Shown here one piece after another: positions 25,189-37,658 of a stretch of DNA of 64,000 bases. This DNA comes from Alisma plantago-aquatica (lineage: Eukaryota; Streptophyta; Magnoliopsida; Alismatales; Alismataceae). The stretch spans positions 545,762,879 through 545,826,878 of the forward strand of contig OY856413.1 of assembly GCA_963693085.1 (NCBI GenBank), given 5' to 3'. Both the position numbers and the translations under genes were made by a program. Under the pieces are notes generated by a model that made no database searches, was not told the DNA's origin, and saw nothing but the letters and a program-made list of their open reading frames with translations. Every line of letters starts with the position of its first letter. Positions within the stretch are counted from its first letter, which is position 1.

Positions 25189-27298
25189 CCAAATAATCTA
25201 CTCACTACTCATGTTATCAAGATCTACTCAATTGAACTCGCTTCCTAGGGTGGGCTACTTGCTTTTAGGATTTCTTTAGGGTTCACCTTCACAATTAATA
25301 CTACAAACCCTAAAACAGTAAAAACTAAGCACAAACCCTAATTAACTTGTCATATTCCTCCTAACAGGTTTAGGATCAACAAATATCAACACATTTCCAA
25401 ATAATTCAAATTATTCAAGTTAAACATCTTCTATACCCTAGATTAGGGACTCTACATGCATTATCATGGATTCATGGATTAAACCCTAAAACAAGCTAAT
25501 TATTACCTATTATCATATCCAAGTCTCACTTTATTTCTCAACAGGTTATTTATACACGAATTAACCCATTAAGAATCTTAGATCTGATCTCTAATCATCA
25601 TTAGGGTTTTTGACCTAAGTTTAAAGCATATCATGATCAACTTATGGATTTTTTGTAATTAGAAACACAATTGGGTTTTCACATCATTTTTATTGGCTTC
25701 CTTGCATTATTCTGATAAATTTTCATATAATACTTGCTATCATTGGAGTTATAGGTAATTAATTACGAATTTATAAAGGAAATACGTTCTAGGCCAATCA
25801 ATGGCCGCCACGTCAGCTTTTCACTCCCTTTTTCTTATTTCCACGTTGTCTGGTTTCACGCGAGCGGGTCCTGGGTCTTGTGTGAAAGACCAACGCTACC
25901 CTCACTTGGGTGACCAATAGGGACATGAGTGTTTGGGCTAAAAAGGTCAATTGCTCCAGCTTCTTCCCATACCTCGCGACGACTTTGGCATAGACCAGGA
26001 AGATTACTGGTCAACACCTGGGTTGACCTTGGGCGTCTATGCTCCCAAGCGGTGAGCAAGGGTTGCGGCCCCTTCAACTCGCCCCGCCGGACCTGGGGAT
26101 GGGTCAAGGTTGGCCTGGGATGGCCTCTAGATGGTTGGTGATGGGAAGGTGGATCCATGGTAGACTGGGAGAAGACCAAGTAGTGAGGGAAGCATGGAGA
26201 TCAAGGCGTCAACAGGAAAAGATGCCCCTGACCCCGACAATGTCTTCTAAGGTCTCCTTTCCTCACAAACAAGGGTATAGCCCCTTATATAGGCATTGCC
26301 CGCAATCCACAACCATGGAGTCTGACTCCATTGGGGCTTTGGGGAAACCTTGCTCCAAAAGTATCCAAACCCAGTCACATTCTACTCGGAAAGGGATACT
26401 AGTCGCAATGGGAACGGTCCCATTGGTGCTCGATTATTGCTTTGCAAGGAATCTAGCCCTGAAATTATGTGATTTTGTTCCTCCTTTCCTTATTTTAGGT
26501 GAAGTGCAACCACCATTGGATCCAGATCCAACGACTTTTGGGGCACATAAATGAACATGAATTAAAATCAAATTCTGATATTTAATTTATCCCTCTTACT
26601 TTAGGAAAACGTACAATATTCATATCTATGAAACTATTTATCCTTTTGATCCCAAATTTTAATGAAACCTTTATCTTGGCTTTATCTACCCGTACACCAA
26701 ATTTGAATCCCAAACTCAAAACGAAAAAGGCATTATCTTCACGTGCAAGTTATCTTTTAATCAAGCTTATTTTAAGCATATTTTCTCTCTCTTAATCTTT
26801 TATTTTCTTTCTTTTGATTCCTTTAACTATGAGAAACCATGTGGAGTTGAAATCTCATTCATGATGATTCCATTATCCATATTTCCTCATATTTCTTATT
26901 TTTTCATCTTCATCTCAACTTTCCTTCTTAATAATGCTTTATTTGATTTTATCTCTTTCCTCTCCTATTATCTTTGCATCTTGGACTCCTTGGAACCCAA
27001 GAAATTCTAAAGATAAGAAATCCTTCTTTGAAGGATAATTCTTAGCCTTCTAGATGCCTCCACATCTTTCTTTTCCCCTTTTCTTAAATATTCATTTATT
27101 AATTGATTTTTTTTTCTTTTTATTTCCTTTTTCTTATTATTGGGCCAAATAGCCAATAAGGCCCACAAAATAGACAAGAAAGGCTATTATAAACAAAATC
27201 CATTCATTCAAATCAAATCACACAATTATTTGTTCATATGTCTTTAATAGGATAAATTGCATTTCTACCAGAAGAACCCAAAAATTGGGGTTGTAACA
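25189..27298 (-). repeat. 3' LTR of the minus-strand gypsy element (left part missing)
   Basis: Aligns along its whole length with 32,652-34,765. Shared blocks include GAAACAACCAAATAATCTAC, the GACTCCATTGGGGCTTTGGGG block and the terminal TTGGGGTTGTAACA. Minus-strand TATA box at 26,283-26,293. Homology starts abruptly at about 25,189. The partner LTR has a further 810 bp to its left that is absent here, so the R/U5-side third is deleted or replaced. A 171-codon plus-strand frame (26,039-26,554) and a 107-codon minus-strand frame inside it are LTR sequence, not genes. Confidence 0.85.
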
Positions 27299-27312
27299 TC
27301 ATTCCCCTCTTA
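27299..27312 (-). other. Polypurine tract of the minus-strand gypsy element
   Basis: On the minus strand AAGAGGGGAATGA directly precedes the LTR start TGTTACAACCCC, as expected for plus-strand DNA priming. This fixes the element's orientation. Confidence 0.7.
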
Positions 27313-27319
27313 TAGGAAT

Positions 27320-27560
27320 TTTGCTCTCAAAATTCCACCAAACAAACAAGAAAAAAGGATAAGACTTCCTCATGTCCATCAACGGCTCCCATGTGGCTTC
27401 ATCCTCTCCACGATGCTTCCAAAGAACCTTCATCATCTTATATTATTACACCTAAGTTCTTTCTCACCTTGGTACCACATACCCTTATAGGTGACTCAGG
27501 ATATTTTAGCCTCCCAAGAATCTCAATAGGTTCATGGCTCAAGACATGTCTCAGGTACAT
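27320..27560 (-). pseudogene. Gypsy integrase C-terminus/chromodomain-like remnant
   Basis: Minus-strand reading HVLSHEPIEILGRLKYPESPI, then VRKNLGVII and, after a frame shift, RGEDEATWEPLMDM. This is the same domain as at the start of the window (HVLNHEPIELKD and DATWELKSDM), which confirms the family type. It is broken and not functional. Confidence 0.7.
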
Positions 27561-28219
27561 CACATTGTGCTCTAGATCAAACACAAAGAACACAACACAT
27601 ATCATGTTATCTTGAGGGGTAAGGCTAAACATAAGCAACTCCACTTATCCATCTCAAGTGGTCCCGTGTATCAGGGACTCATCTTTATCTATAGCTCAAA
27701 GGGGTCGGGTTTCCATAACACATATTCTTCCATAGTGAATTGCATGTCAGTCTGCTTTGCATCATCTCACGACTCATGTCACCCCTGGTCTTTCTCAGCC
27801 ATTGCATGATCAAAGTGACTTCATTTGCACACACGGTGGTCTCTCTCTGACCTTCATGAGGTCCTTTCACCAACATCATCCTAATGAAGCAGTTCTGCCA
27901 CAACCTAACTTACAGAGCTTCTTATATCCCGATATTGGCTATGGTGGCTATCATCACAAACTCTCATAGGACATGAACTGCCCCCATGTATCACCCTGAA
28001 AGAGCACACATGCTCTCATTAGACCCTCTAGTCTGGATCATACTAACTATCAGTTAGGGGTGATAAGCTGTACTCAACTTCAATCTAGTATCAAGTTCTT
28101 CCTGTACCTACTTCCACAACATGGAATTGAACTTGAGGTCATACTCATGATATCAAACTCAGATCATAGAGTAGATGAACTATCTCTCTCATATATAGTT
28201 CACCCAGATCTATCACACT

Positions 28220-28570
28220 GACAGTGCCCTCTTTCTTAGGCAAGGGATTAGGTCAACTTGGTAAGGCGATCTATTGTAACCCATATTGCATCATGACCTC
28301 CCTTGGTCCATGGGAGACTCATTGCAACGTCTATGGTGATCCACTCCCATTCCCCCTCAGGGACTCTACATTGTCTGTAGCAACTTATTGGGTTATTGGT
28401 GTTCGGCCTTTACCCACTGGCATGCATGGTGACAAGCCACATGCAACTCTATCTACTTCTTCATCTCAGGTATTCAAAACACTACTTCAAACTCTAATCA
28501 TCTTAATAGTACCACGATGCAGGGGGTACTTATCATCACAAGCTCCTACATGTCATGATTCCTCGAGGTT
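28220..28570 (-). pseudogene. Gypsy integrase catalytic core remnant
   Basis: The minus strand around 28,230-28,360 reads EWEWITIDVAMSLPWTKGG then HDAIWVTIDRLTKL. This matches the gypsy integrase core, in which the Asp of ITID corresponds to the first residue of the DDE triad. Upstream (28,400-28,570) are decayed pieces of the zinc-binding and linker part. Stop codons follow soon after RLTKL. Confidence 0.75.
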
Positions 28571-31500
28571 GACTCCTCAATAACCCTAGAACACTCTGTT
28601 CATGGGTTCCATCACCTTCCTTTCCTGAGAGGTGTATTAGAGGTTCATACAACCATCCCTCTATCTCATCAAGCACCTTGACCACCTTGACCAATAGGTC
28701 AGATTATATCTGGGTGTTAGCCATACATGGTCTCATCCTCTAACGAACTTAGGGTTTGCTTAACAGCCTCTTTTAAACAAGATAGCTATATGCCTGAGTT
28801 GTACCTAGATGAAGGGTATCAGTTATAACATAAGATTACTTATCGGTGAGGACATAAACCTTCACAGACTCCACTCATCATCCACATCTCAGATTTAGGT
28901 CTAATTGAGTCAAGAAAACTTCAATCTTATCATCTTGGTTATCAAACTTAAGCTCATATAACTCATAATTCCATACTACTCTTGATAGGAATGTCCTCAT
29001 ATGATGACTACCTTAGTTCTCTCTGTGTTTGCAAACCATCTATCAAAAGGTATGATACTTCCTCAATTATAGCAATGTTTCCACTCACATCATTTTTATC
29101 CTTAGAGTATGGCATACATATTTCCCTACCTCTCACCCCCATAACGAGAAGAAATAAGCATTTGACTACAGTCCAAATACAAAGTTCATCTCGTTCCAAG
29201 AGTAGAGATGGTGTAGCACACATTGCCAGTACACTTTACAAACTATGTTGAAACGTACCTCACATGTCTCCACATCATGAACATCTTGATTATGGGTCTA
29301 CACCCATGGGAAGACTTTTTCCATCACCCTTTGGATCCTGACATATCTCTTTTATATACAATCCTTAGTCATTACCTCAAGGTATCTAGGATGTCGACAC
29401 TTTTGGGGTGATCCAACCCTTATGCATCTAAGGAGTGCCTCTCACTCTTACCCCTTAGGTCCCGTGAAGGTGGCCAACCAGGGAATAAACAATTCCTATT
29501 TCCATCGGTCCTTGGGCAAAGGTAGTTGTTACCTCCCGACCCTATGGTCTGGTGCATCCATGGAATAGACAACTCCTATTTCCGTCGGTCTTATCCCTTC
29601 ATGACCTTAGTATTGACTTACGATTCCTTCAAATCACATCTCACTCTTGAATCTTTACCCAAAACTCCATCATCTCTCTGGGCACTCATATTCCAACTTA
29701 CATCCTTTCATAGGGAACATGGTGACCTACCTAACTTGGTTAGGCTCCATAAGGTTACCTCCATGGTAACATATCTTCATGCCCCTTAGAGATGGTCACA
29801 CAAGGGTCTATAGCTTTGTGCTCAGACCATGTGCTCTCCACTTAGCTCATCAATATCCTATGAGAGACCTCTTTAGGATACCCCGGACCTACCCAAAAGA
29901 TGCACCAAATAGAAGGGTCCCTCCTCAAGTTGGAGAGAAAATTATCTCTGGATAGCAACAAAGGTCACAAACGATCCTACGTCCATGGTTTACATCATTA
30001 GGTGCATGCTTGGTCCTTTCAAGCTACTAAGGAACGTAGCTAACAAGACTACCACCTACTAAACCATGCTAGGTCTCCTTGGTATGTCACACTTGTTCCT
30101 ATTCCTCAACATTGAACCAAGATCATACATACATATGTCACCAACCAATACGTGAGGGGTTCATTGAACATATATTGTAGTCCAAGGGGTTTCCTTTTTC
30201 CTCCAAACATGAGGGGTGCCATGTTGGAATCTCTATAAACTCAAACCTCATCATGAGAATTGGGTGCACCAGGTGCTACTACTTCCCCTCTTAGGTCTAG
30301 GAACTCTAGGTTCACTTCTCAGGCATCCGCTGTCTAACTGCATGCTCAACTTTTTAACCATGAACCAAATAGGTACAAGATATAGCATGCACTTAGTACT
30401 ATTATTCCACATGAACAACACCTTAGAGCCCTATACCAGGATGACCAACTAGGTACGAGGCCTCACAACTTGCTACCATACTTCCTAGGTCTAAGGAACT
30501 CTCGTGTCTACACCTATAAGGTATGGTAGGAACCTACATTGTCTGTACAATGGTTCTGGAAGCCTCTTCTCATTCGAGGGTTTGGTTCCTCTAAAGGCAT
30601 CCAGGGTATGATGAGTCTCCAAGAATCATGCATGAGACAACCACATACATCTACTTAAGGTCGTCCATTCTAGGCCATATCATATCCAACCTCTCATTAT
30701 TCATCATGTCTCATAGTCTAAGCTTCCAACCTTCCTCCTCGGGTCTTGCTTTCTCTCTAGAGCTATCCCTACAACCGACCTTACCACTAAAGGTTCTCTC
30801 TCAAGAAGGTAGATAAAGCTCTTAAGGATACATGCATACACCTGCTTGGGTAAATGTATGATCAAACCTATGTTTGATCAAGATTATCCATAGATATGCA
30901 TGTTCATCTCCTCACATGTTAGGCATGACCAAACTGACCTAAGTTTCAACCTACTTCCATCACTGCTGACGTTCCCTCCTACATAGGTGAATGTTCATAT
31001 ATGCCTATAATGGTTTCCATAAGGTCATCACTAACCTCTTTAATGAAGGAGCTATCCTTCACCCTAATAGCCATGACCCTTCCAAGTTCAGGTCACAAAA
31101 AAACACTTGGCCAACCCACCTCACATAGCTCATGCTTCTCACAGGTACTCAAAACTAAAAAGCATGTCATCCCACGTATATGGTTGACCATTATATCTAA
31201 CTCATCATGTCATCTCTCTCTAACAACCACTTAGGGTTAAGGTTAGCATCATCTTCAGAGGATGCATCAGGTTTCTACCTCTTCCTAGAGACCTCTACCT
31301 CCAAGACTAACTCTTTAGTCATCCTCCTAACAAGGTCTAACCTCAAGTCTCTCCTGAGGGCACGACAACACATGCCATGCAACCTAAGAATGCAACTAAT
31401 CTTTAGTTTACGCTTAAACTATTAAGCTTATATCAATAACATCTTATTTACATGCTTTTCATTGATTTGGTGGAGGATTCCTTAATCCTTATCATACTTA

Positions 31501-31827
31501 CCGTGACCTCAAGAGGGTGAGGAAGAGAGAGAAAAACCCTAAACCTTATAACCTTAATTGAATTAGGGTTGAGAAGGGATGAAAATAGATGATAGGGTCC
31601 TAAAGGTATCTTATTTCGAGTCAAGACCTCAAACATTGGCCAGGAAGTCACACTACATCCGGGAGTCCTTATGACTAACTAGTAGGGCAGAGGAAAATAT
31701 TGCCAACCCTGGGATCGTGATCCTTTTCTAGACACCTCTGTCGTCAGAAAATCCTCTAATAACTCCCTCGGGTTCTACAAAGTTCGTAAAATTTAATAAT
31801 TATTATGGATTAAATTAGAAACCATTG

Positions 31828-31839
31828 GTTTTGATACCA
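31828..31839 (-). other. Primer-binding site of the minus-strand gypsy element
   Basis: The reverse complement reads TGGTATCAAAAC, matching the first eight bases of the initiator-tRNA-Met site TGGTATCAGAGC and then mutated. It lies two bases from the LTR end, exactly as in the related element at 3998-4009. Confidence 0.7.
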
Positions 31840-31841
31840 AA

Positions 31842-34765
31842 TGTAATGACCCCGCCTCCCAGTAACCCCCAATCAAGGGAGACCAAAAGGTCAGAGCTGC
31901 TATCCCAAGAACTAAGGATCAATGGGTTAACATTTAATCAAAAATAACTATTAAATTCTACTAAAACTATACTGGAAAGCTGGAATAAAATAAATATCTT
32001 GCATACCTTGTAAAAATTTCAGATTTCTAGACTTCTATCCACAGATGGAGTCTATCTATCTAATCCTCCTTGAACTAATTATTTGTACCTTCATAGTGTT
32101 TCAATTTACTGTTTGTCCTTTTCAATGATTGTATCTAAAACGCTGACAATCAAAACATCAGTCAATATATTTCTATATTGGTATGTGGGGGACAATCACA
32201 ATTCCACAAATATTTGTTAACAACCTAATTATAACAAATAAGTTATTAACAATCCAAAGTTACATTTTCTATGTGACATTCTCAACCACTTTTGCCCTAA
32301 CCCTAGATCACCCTCTCAGTGCCCAATGGTCTTCCCTCTGGGGCTTGACCGAATAGACCTTCCCTCCAGGGCTTGGTCATGCATCATACATCAGGGTGGC
32401 ATGTAGTTTTGAGAATATACATATATACCTAATTGTGATAATCATAGTGACTTTATAGGATTGCATAAATAAACACTCAATAGTTTAGGTTGCATCCAAT
32501 TGATCAAATGTTTGAGAAAAACTTCATGAAACTTGATCAATTATTCATAAATAATCACATACTTGTCCTGTCGAATCAGCAAGCTATCAATAATCCAAGC
32601 AAGAAAGTATTCCAGGAAAGCAAACAATTCACACAAGCAAGGATCCTGAAACAACCAAATAATCTACTTACTACTCATGTTATCAAGATCTATTCAATTG
32701 AACTCGCTTCCTAGGGTGTCCTACATGCTTTTAGGGTTTCTTTTTGGTTCACCTTCAGTATTAATACTACAAACCCTAAAATAGTAAAAACTAAGCACAA
32801 ACCCTAATTAACTTATCATATTCCTCCTAACAGGTTTAGGATCAACATATATCAACACATTTCCAAATAATTTGAATTATTCAAGTTAATCATCTTCTTT
32901 ACCCTAGATTAGGGTTTCTACATGCATTATCATGGATTCACGGATTAAACCCTAAAACAAGCCAATTATTATCTATTATCAGATCTAAATCTCACTTCAT
33001 TTCTCAACAGGTTATTTATACTCGAATTAACTCATTAAGAATCTTATATATGATCTTTAATCATCATTAGGGTTTTTAACCTAAGTTTAAAGCATATCAT
33101 GATCAACTTAAGGAACTTTTGGAATTAGAAACACAATTGGGTTTTAGTATCATTTTTATTGTCTTTTGTGCATTCTTTTGATAAATTTTCATATAAGACT
33201 TGCTATCATCAGAGTTATGGGTAATTAATTATGAATTTACAAAGGAAATACCTTCTGGGCCAATCACTGGCCACGTCAGCTTTTCGCTCCCTTTTTCTTA
33301 TTTCCACACGGTTTGGCTTCACGTGAGCGGGTCCCGGGTCTTGTGTGAAAGACTGACACTACCCTCGCTTGGGTGACCAATCGGGATAGGAGCATTTGGG
33401 GTAAAAAGATCAATTGCTCCAGCTTCTTCCCCTACCTCATGACGGCTTCTGCGTGCAGACCAGGCAGATTCTCGGTCAACACCAGGGTTGACCTTGGGCG
33501 TCGATGCTCCCGAGCGGTGATTAAGGGCTTTTCCCCCTTCAACTCACCCCGTCAGACCTGGGGATGGGTCGAGGCTAGCCAGCGATGGCCTCTAGATGGC
33601 TGGTGATGGGAGGGTGGATCCATGGCGGACTGGGAGAAGACCTGGTAGCGAGGGAAGCCTGGAGATCAAGGCATCAATAGGAAAAGATGTCACTGACCCT
33701 GACAATGCATTCTAAGGTCTTCTTTCCTCGCAAACAAGGGTGTAGCCCCTATATATGCATTGCCCGCAGTCCATAGCCATGGAGTCTGACTCCATTGGGG
33801 CTTTGGGGAAACCTTGCTCCAAAAGTATCCAAACCCAAGCTCATTCTACTCAAAAAGGGATACTAGTCGCAATGGGAATGGTCCCATTGGTGCTTGATTG
33901 TTGCTTTGCAAGGAATCTAGCCCCAAAATTATGTGAGTCTATTCCTCCTTTCCTTATTTTAGGTGTAGTGCAGCCGCCGTTGAATCCAGATCCATCGGCT
34001 TTCGGGCCCCATAAAAGAACATGAATTAAAATCAAATTGTGATATTTAATTTATCCCTCTTACTTTAGGAAAACATACAAAATTCATATCTCCCAAAATG
34101 TTTATCCTTTTGATCCCAAATATTACGAAAACCTTTATCTTGGCTTTATATACCCATACACCAAATTTGAGTCCCAAACTCAAAAGGAAAAAAGGCATTA
34201 TCTTCATGTGCAAGTTATCTTTTAATAAAGCTTATTATAAGCATATTTTCTCTCTCTTAATCTTTTATTTTATTTATTTTGATTCCTTTTACCATTAGAA
34301 ACCATGTGGAGTCGAAATCTCATTCATAATGATTCCATTATCCATATTTCCTCATATTTCTTATTTTTTTCATCATTATCTCAACTTTCCTTCTTCATAA
34401 TGCTTTATTTGATTTTATCTCTTTCCTCTCCTATTCTCTTTGCAACTTGGACTCCTTGGAACCCAAGAAATCCTAAAGATATGAAATCCCTCCTTGAAGG
34501 ATAATTCTTAGCCTTCTAGATGCTTCCACATCTTTCTTTTCCCCTTTTCTTAAATATTCATTTATTAATTGAATTTCTTTTTCTTTTTATTTCATGTTTC
34601 TTGTTATTGGGCCCAATAGCCAATAAGGCCCACAAAATAGACAAGAAAGTCTATTATAAATGAAATACATCCATTCAAATCAAATCACACAATTATTTGT
34701 TCATATTTCTTTAATAGGAGAAATTGCATTTCCTACCAGAAGAACCCAAAATTGGGGTTGTAACA
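31842..34765 (-). repeat. 5' LTR of the minus-strand gypsy element (full length, 2.92 kb)
   Basis: Bounded by TGTAATGACCCC on the left and GGGGTTGTAACA on the right, giving short inverted TG/CA ends. TATA box on the minus strand at 33,748-33,758. Its right 2.1 kb pairs with 25,189-27,298 at roughly 90% identity by eye. The right end is the junction with copia pol, so this gypsy element inserted into an existing copia element. The flanking bases at 34,766-34,770 (GTACA) would be one copy of the target duplication; the other was not found because the far LTR end is missing. Confidence 0.85.
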
Positions 34766-35640
34766 GTACATTACATTGTGTATGTTACAGATATAATTGC
34801 ATATGCATATGTAATCTTACTCATGTGCTCCTAATCTTCACAAGAATTGGGACATTGATATCTAGAGATACTAACACCATGATACATGGGTAGGTTTCCT
34901 CTTTTCGAGTTCTCCATGTTGAACTTGTTCAACACTTTGCCAATGTATCTTCTCTGGCTTAGGCCAAGAAGTCTTCTAGATCTATCTTTATAAATATTGA
35001 TTTCTAAGATATAGGATGCTTCACCTAAGTCCTTCATAGAGAATGTATTTTCTAGAAAGATTTTTGCCATTTCTAAGGTACGGATGTCATTCCCCATCAA
35101 TAGTATGTCATCTACATACAATATGAGGAATACAATCATGCTCTGACTAACCTTCTTGTACACACAAGTTTCATCTTAATTTTGACTAAAACCAAACTCT
35201 TTGATTGTTTTGTCAAATCAATGATTCCAGCTCAAAATTGTTTGCTTCAATCCATAGATTCACCTTTGTAGCTTACTAACTTTATTAGCTTCTTTTGGAT
35301 TTACAAAACCCTCAGGTTGTGTCATGTACACATCCTCAAGCAAATTCCCAATCAGGAATGTGGTTTTCACATCTATTTTACAAACCTAATAGTCATAGTA
35401 AGATGCAATGGCAATCATGATCCTATTGGAATTAACCATGACAACTAGAGAACATGTTTCATCATAGTCAACACCTTGAACTTGTAAAAAACACTTTGCA
35501 ACCAAACGACCTTTGTAAGTTTCTACATGACCATTAGTGTTTGTCTTCTTCTTGAAGACCCACTTGCACCGAATGGGTTTTACCCCTTTTGGTGGATCCT
35601 ACATGGATTCCATCTCAGATCTCATGGCCTAAATCCACTT
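34766..35640 (-). pseudogene. Copia reverse transcriptase (RVT_2) remnant
   Basis: On the minus strand the reading begins near 35,640 with the PPKGVKPIRCKWVFKKK block, passes VDVKTTF-like and PEGFVNPKE blocks, and reaches FLILYVDDILLMGND at about 35,100. YVDD is the catalytic metal-binding motif. Downstream, FSMKDLGEASYILEI, YIGKVLNKFNM and QCP follow in family order. The cleanest open stretch is 34,831-35,163 (110 codons). The RNase H beginning (TYAYA...) is cut at 34,766 by the gypsy LTR. In-frame stops are present further upstream. Confidence 0.85.
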
Positions 35641-36079
35641 CTTAGACTTTTTTCCCATAAAAGCTTCTAGGTAGGTTCTTGGGTCATCATCTATGACCAA
35701 TTCTTCACTGTCTTGAGTTACTAGATAACTGAATCCTTTAGGCTCAAGCCAAGTCCTACTATATTAGTGAGGTTCCTATGTTACATGAGGAATTTTAGGT
35801 TCCACAATAGTTTGTGATTCTCCATGTTCACCTTGTACATCTATAGGTTCCATGTTTTCTTGTTGGTCTCAAACCTCTTTGAGTTCTACTTTCCTCTAAC
35901 TGATTCATTTGGAAATAAGTTCCTTTTCTAGCAATATAAAATCCCTAAAAAAAAATTTGTTGTCAATAGGGGTAAACAAGTAGTATACTTTGGTTTCCCT
36001 AGGATATCCAAAAAAATAAAATTTATCTAATTTGGGTCCAAGCTTTTTAGGAAACTATATTCTCATATGAGCTTCACAT

Positions 36080-36720
36080 CCCCAAATATTTATAAAAGAC
36101 ACATTGGGACACTTCCCATACCATATCTCATATGGTGTCATCATATTTTGATGGTATACAGTTTAGTGTAAACGTTGTGGTTTCTAGAGGATGTCTCCAG
36201 AAGGAAGTCGGAAGACTAGAAAAACTCATCATTGACTGCACCTTATCTAGTAATGTATGGTTCCTTCTTTCTGATACACCATTTTGTTGTGGTGTTCCAG
36301 GTGGAGTCCATTGTTATATGATACCATGATCTCATAGAAGGACCTCAAACTCTTAGCTTAAGTACTCTCCACATCAATCAGAATGAAATGCTTAAATAGT
36401 TTTACCATGTTGGTTCTATACTTCATTCATGAAATTCTTGAACTTCACAAGGGTTTCTTACTTATGTTTCATTGAGTACACATAGCCATACCTACTGAAG
36501 TCATCAGAAAATGTAATGAAGTACTGGTAACCAACTCTAGAATTTGTTATAAAAGGTCCAGATACATCAATATGTACGAGTCCCGGTAGATCACTCACTC
36601 TCTCATTGTTACTAGTCTAAGGATCCTTTGACATCTTTCCAAATAAAGAAGATTCACATGACTCTATTGATTCAAAATCAAAAGAGTCTAGATATCCATC
36701 TTTGTGGAGTCTTGAAATTT
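36080..36720 (-). pseudogene. Copia integrase core remnant
   Basis: The minus strand near 36,460-36,530 reads GYQYFITFSDDFSRYGYVYS, the typical copia integrase block containing the first catalytic Asp region. Flanking segments (GPFI..., FHSD, CGEYL-like) follow in order with stops between. Inactive. Confidence 0.8.
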
Positions 36721-36721
36721 G

Positions 36722-37123
36722 TTACTCATTGATTTGCCCTAGGTGACAATGCCAAAGGTATCTTTTTTTTGAGTTATTGAGTTTTACCCTTTTGGTATTA
36801 TTGTTATAAATATTTATCACTAGATGTAATAAGTAAAGACCATAGGACATTGGGGCACTGACATAAGAGACATCATCTTTAGAAATAGAGCATTGGCCAT
36901 TATTTATATGAAATTTGAATTCATTCTTGTCCACAAAAGATACAAAAGTGATATTTCTTTTAATAGAAGGTACAAAATAGTAGTTATCTAACTCTATTAC
37001 AAGCCACATGGGTAGACATAAATGATAGGTTCCAACTACAGTGGTAGAAATTGTTGGTCCATTTGCAACGCATAGTACGGCCTCACCCATTCTCAAAGGC
37101 TTACTTCTTTTCAATCTCTGCAT
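36722..37123 (-). pseudogene. Copia Gag pre-integrase domain and protease end
   Basis: A 133-codon open frame includes LCVANGPTISTTVVGTYHL, then LVIELDNYYFVPSIKRNITF and, near its end, YLWHCHLGQINE. Known copia polyproteins have the same order: the segment after the aspartic protease, the LDNCYYVP-like block, then the GAG_pre-integrase HxRLGH zinc motif, here altered to WHCHLGQ. No start of its own is expected because it is part of a polyprotein. Confidence 0.8.
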
Positions 37124-37330
37124 ATTTGAACATATGTGAGATCCAAATCATGTATCTAATATCTAAGATGAAGAAGTCGACATATTTATCTCAATAATTG
37201 TATATACCTAAAGTAGAGATCTCTATACCCTTCTTCTTCTTCCTTACTTCCTCTAGGTAGAGAGGGAAATTTCTTCTCTAGTGTTCAACCCAATGATAGT
37301 GGTGACAATGGCCTCTCTCATTCACCCCTC
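37124..37330 (-). pseudogene. Copia zinc knuckle and protease remnant
   Basis: The minus strand reads a degenerate zinc knuckle ending RRNFPLYLEEVRKKKKG, then a stretch ending FFILDIRYMIWISHM where the active-site LDTG of copia proteases would be (here LDIR). The protease is therefore dead. The same segment is recognisable at 7255-7420. Confidence 0.65.
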
Positions 37331-37439
37331 CCTTAGCTTTCAGTACAGAAGACTTGGGTTTCTGGCTAGCTTTAGAACTCTTCTTATCTTTTTCTTTTCC
37401 CTTGGACTCAAATGATGATCATAACAAACTTGGGTTTGT

Positions 37440-37658
37440 CTTTCTTCATCTATGCTTCAGCTATTATCAACATTCCAAGTAATTCTAGCGATGGCTTTTC
37501 AAACTCATTCATGATGTAGTTCATGTCAAACTGGCTATATGATTCTAGCAGTGATAGTAGAATCACATATGTGACCAACTCTTGGCCCAAGGGAAATCCC
37601 ATTCTAGCAAGGTTCTTCTCATACCCAATCAACTTGTGAAAATGGGAACCTACTGGAT
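37440..37658 (-). pseudogene. Copia Gag (UBN2-type) fragment
   Basis: The frame 37,632-37,450 reads YEKNLARMGFPLGQELVTYV, then LLSLLESYSQFDMNYIMNEF. This is the characteristic mid-Gag segment of plant copia elements (GFPLGxELxTDxILxSLPxSYxxFxMNY). The N-terminal part of Gag is separated by the SIRE-like LTR that begins at 37,659. Confidence 0.8.

Larger units (their letters stand above)
27299..31841 (-). mobile_element. Internal region of a decayed minus-strand Ty3/gypsy element
   Basis: About 4.5 kb between the two LTRs. Recognisable pol pieces lie in the correct order: integrase core (about 28.2-28.6 kb) then chromodomain-like tail (about 27.3-27.6 kb). The Gag, protease and RT portions (about 28.6-31.4 kb) are so eroded by stops and frameshifts that I cannot point to a YIDD-type motif. 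One minus-strand block near 31,215-31,370 reads like charged Gag sequence. The leader at 31,440-31,800 matches the related element at 3.6-4.0 kb. The region is shorter than a full gypsy interior, suggesting deletions. Confidence 0.75.
34766..37658 (-). mobile_element. Interior of a decayed Ty1/copia element, split by two later insertions
   Basis: Minus strand, read from right to left: Gag (37.64-37.44 kb), zinc knuckle and protease (37.33-37.12), pre-integrase (37.12-36.72), integrase core (36.72-36.08), reverse transcriptase (35.64-34.77). This order (integrase before RT) defines Ty1/copia. The left edge is cut exactly at the gypsy LTR (34,765/34,766) and the right edge at the SIRE-like LTR (37,658/37,659). 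Scattered stops and frameshifts make it inactive. Confidence 0.9.

Noticed and set aside
26039..26554. 171-codon plus-strand open frame, the longest outside the CACTA element
   Set aside because: It lies wholly inside a gypsy LTR and is antisense to the LTR's transcription. The second LTR keeps only a shortened, frame-broken version (33,755-34,024), and there is no domain.
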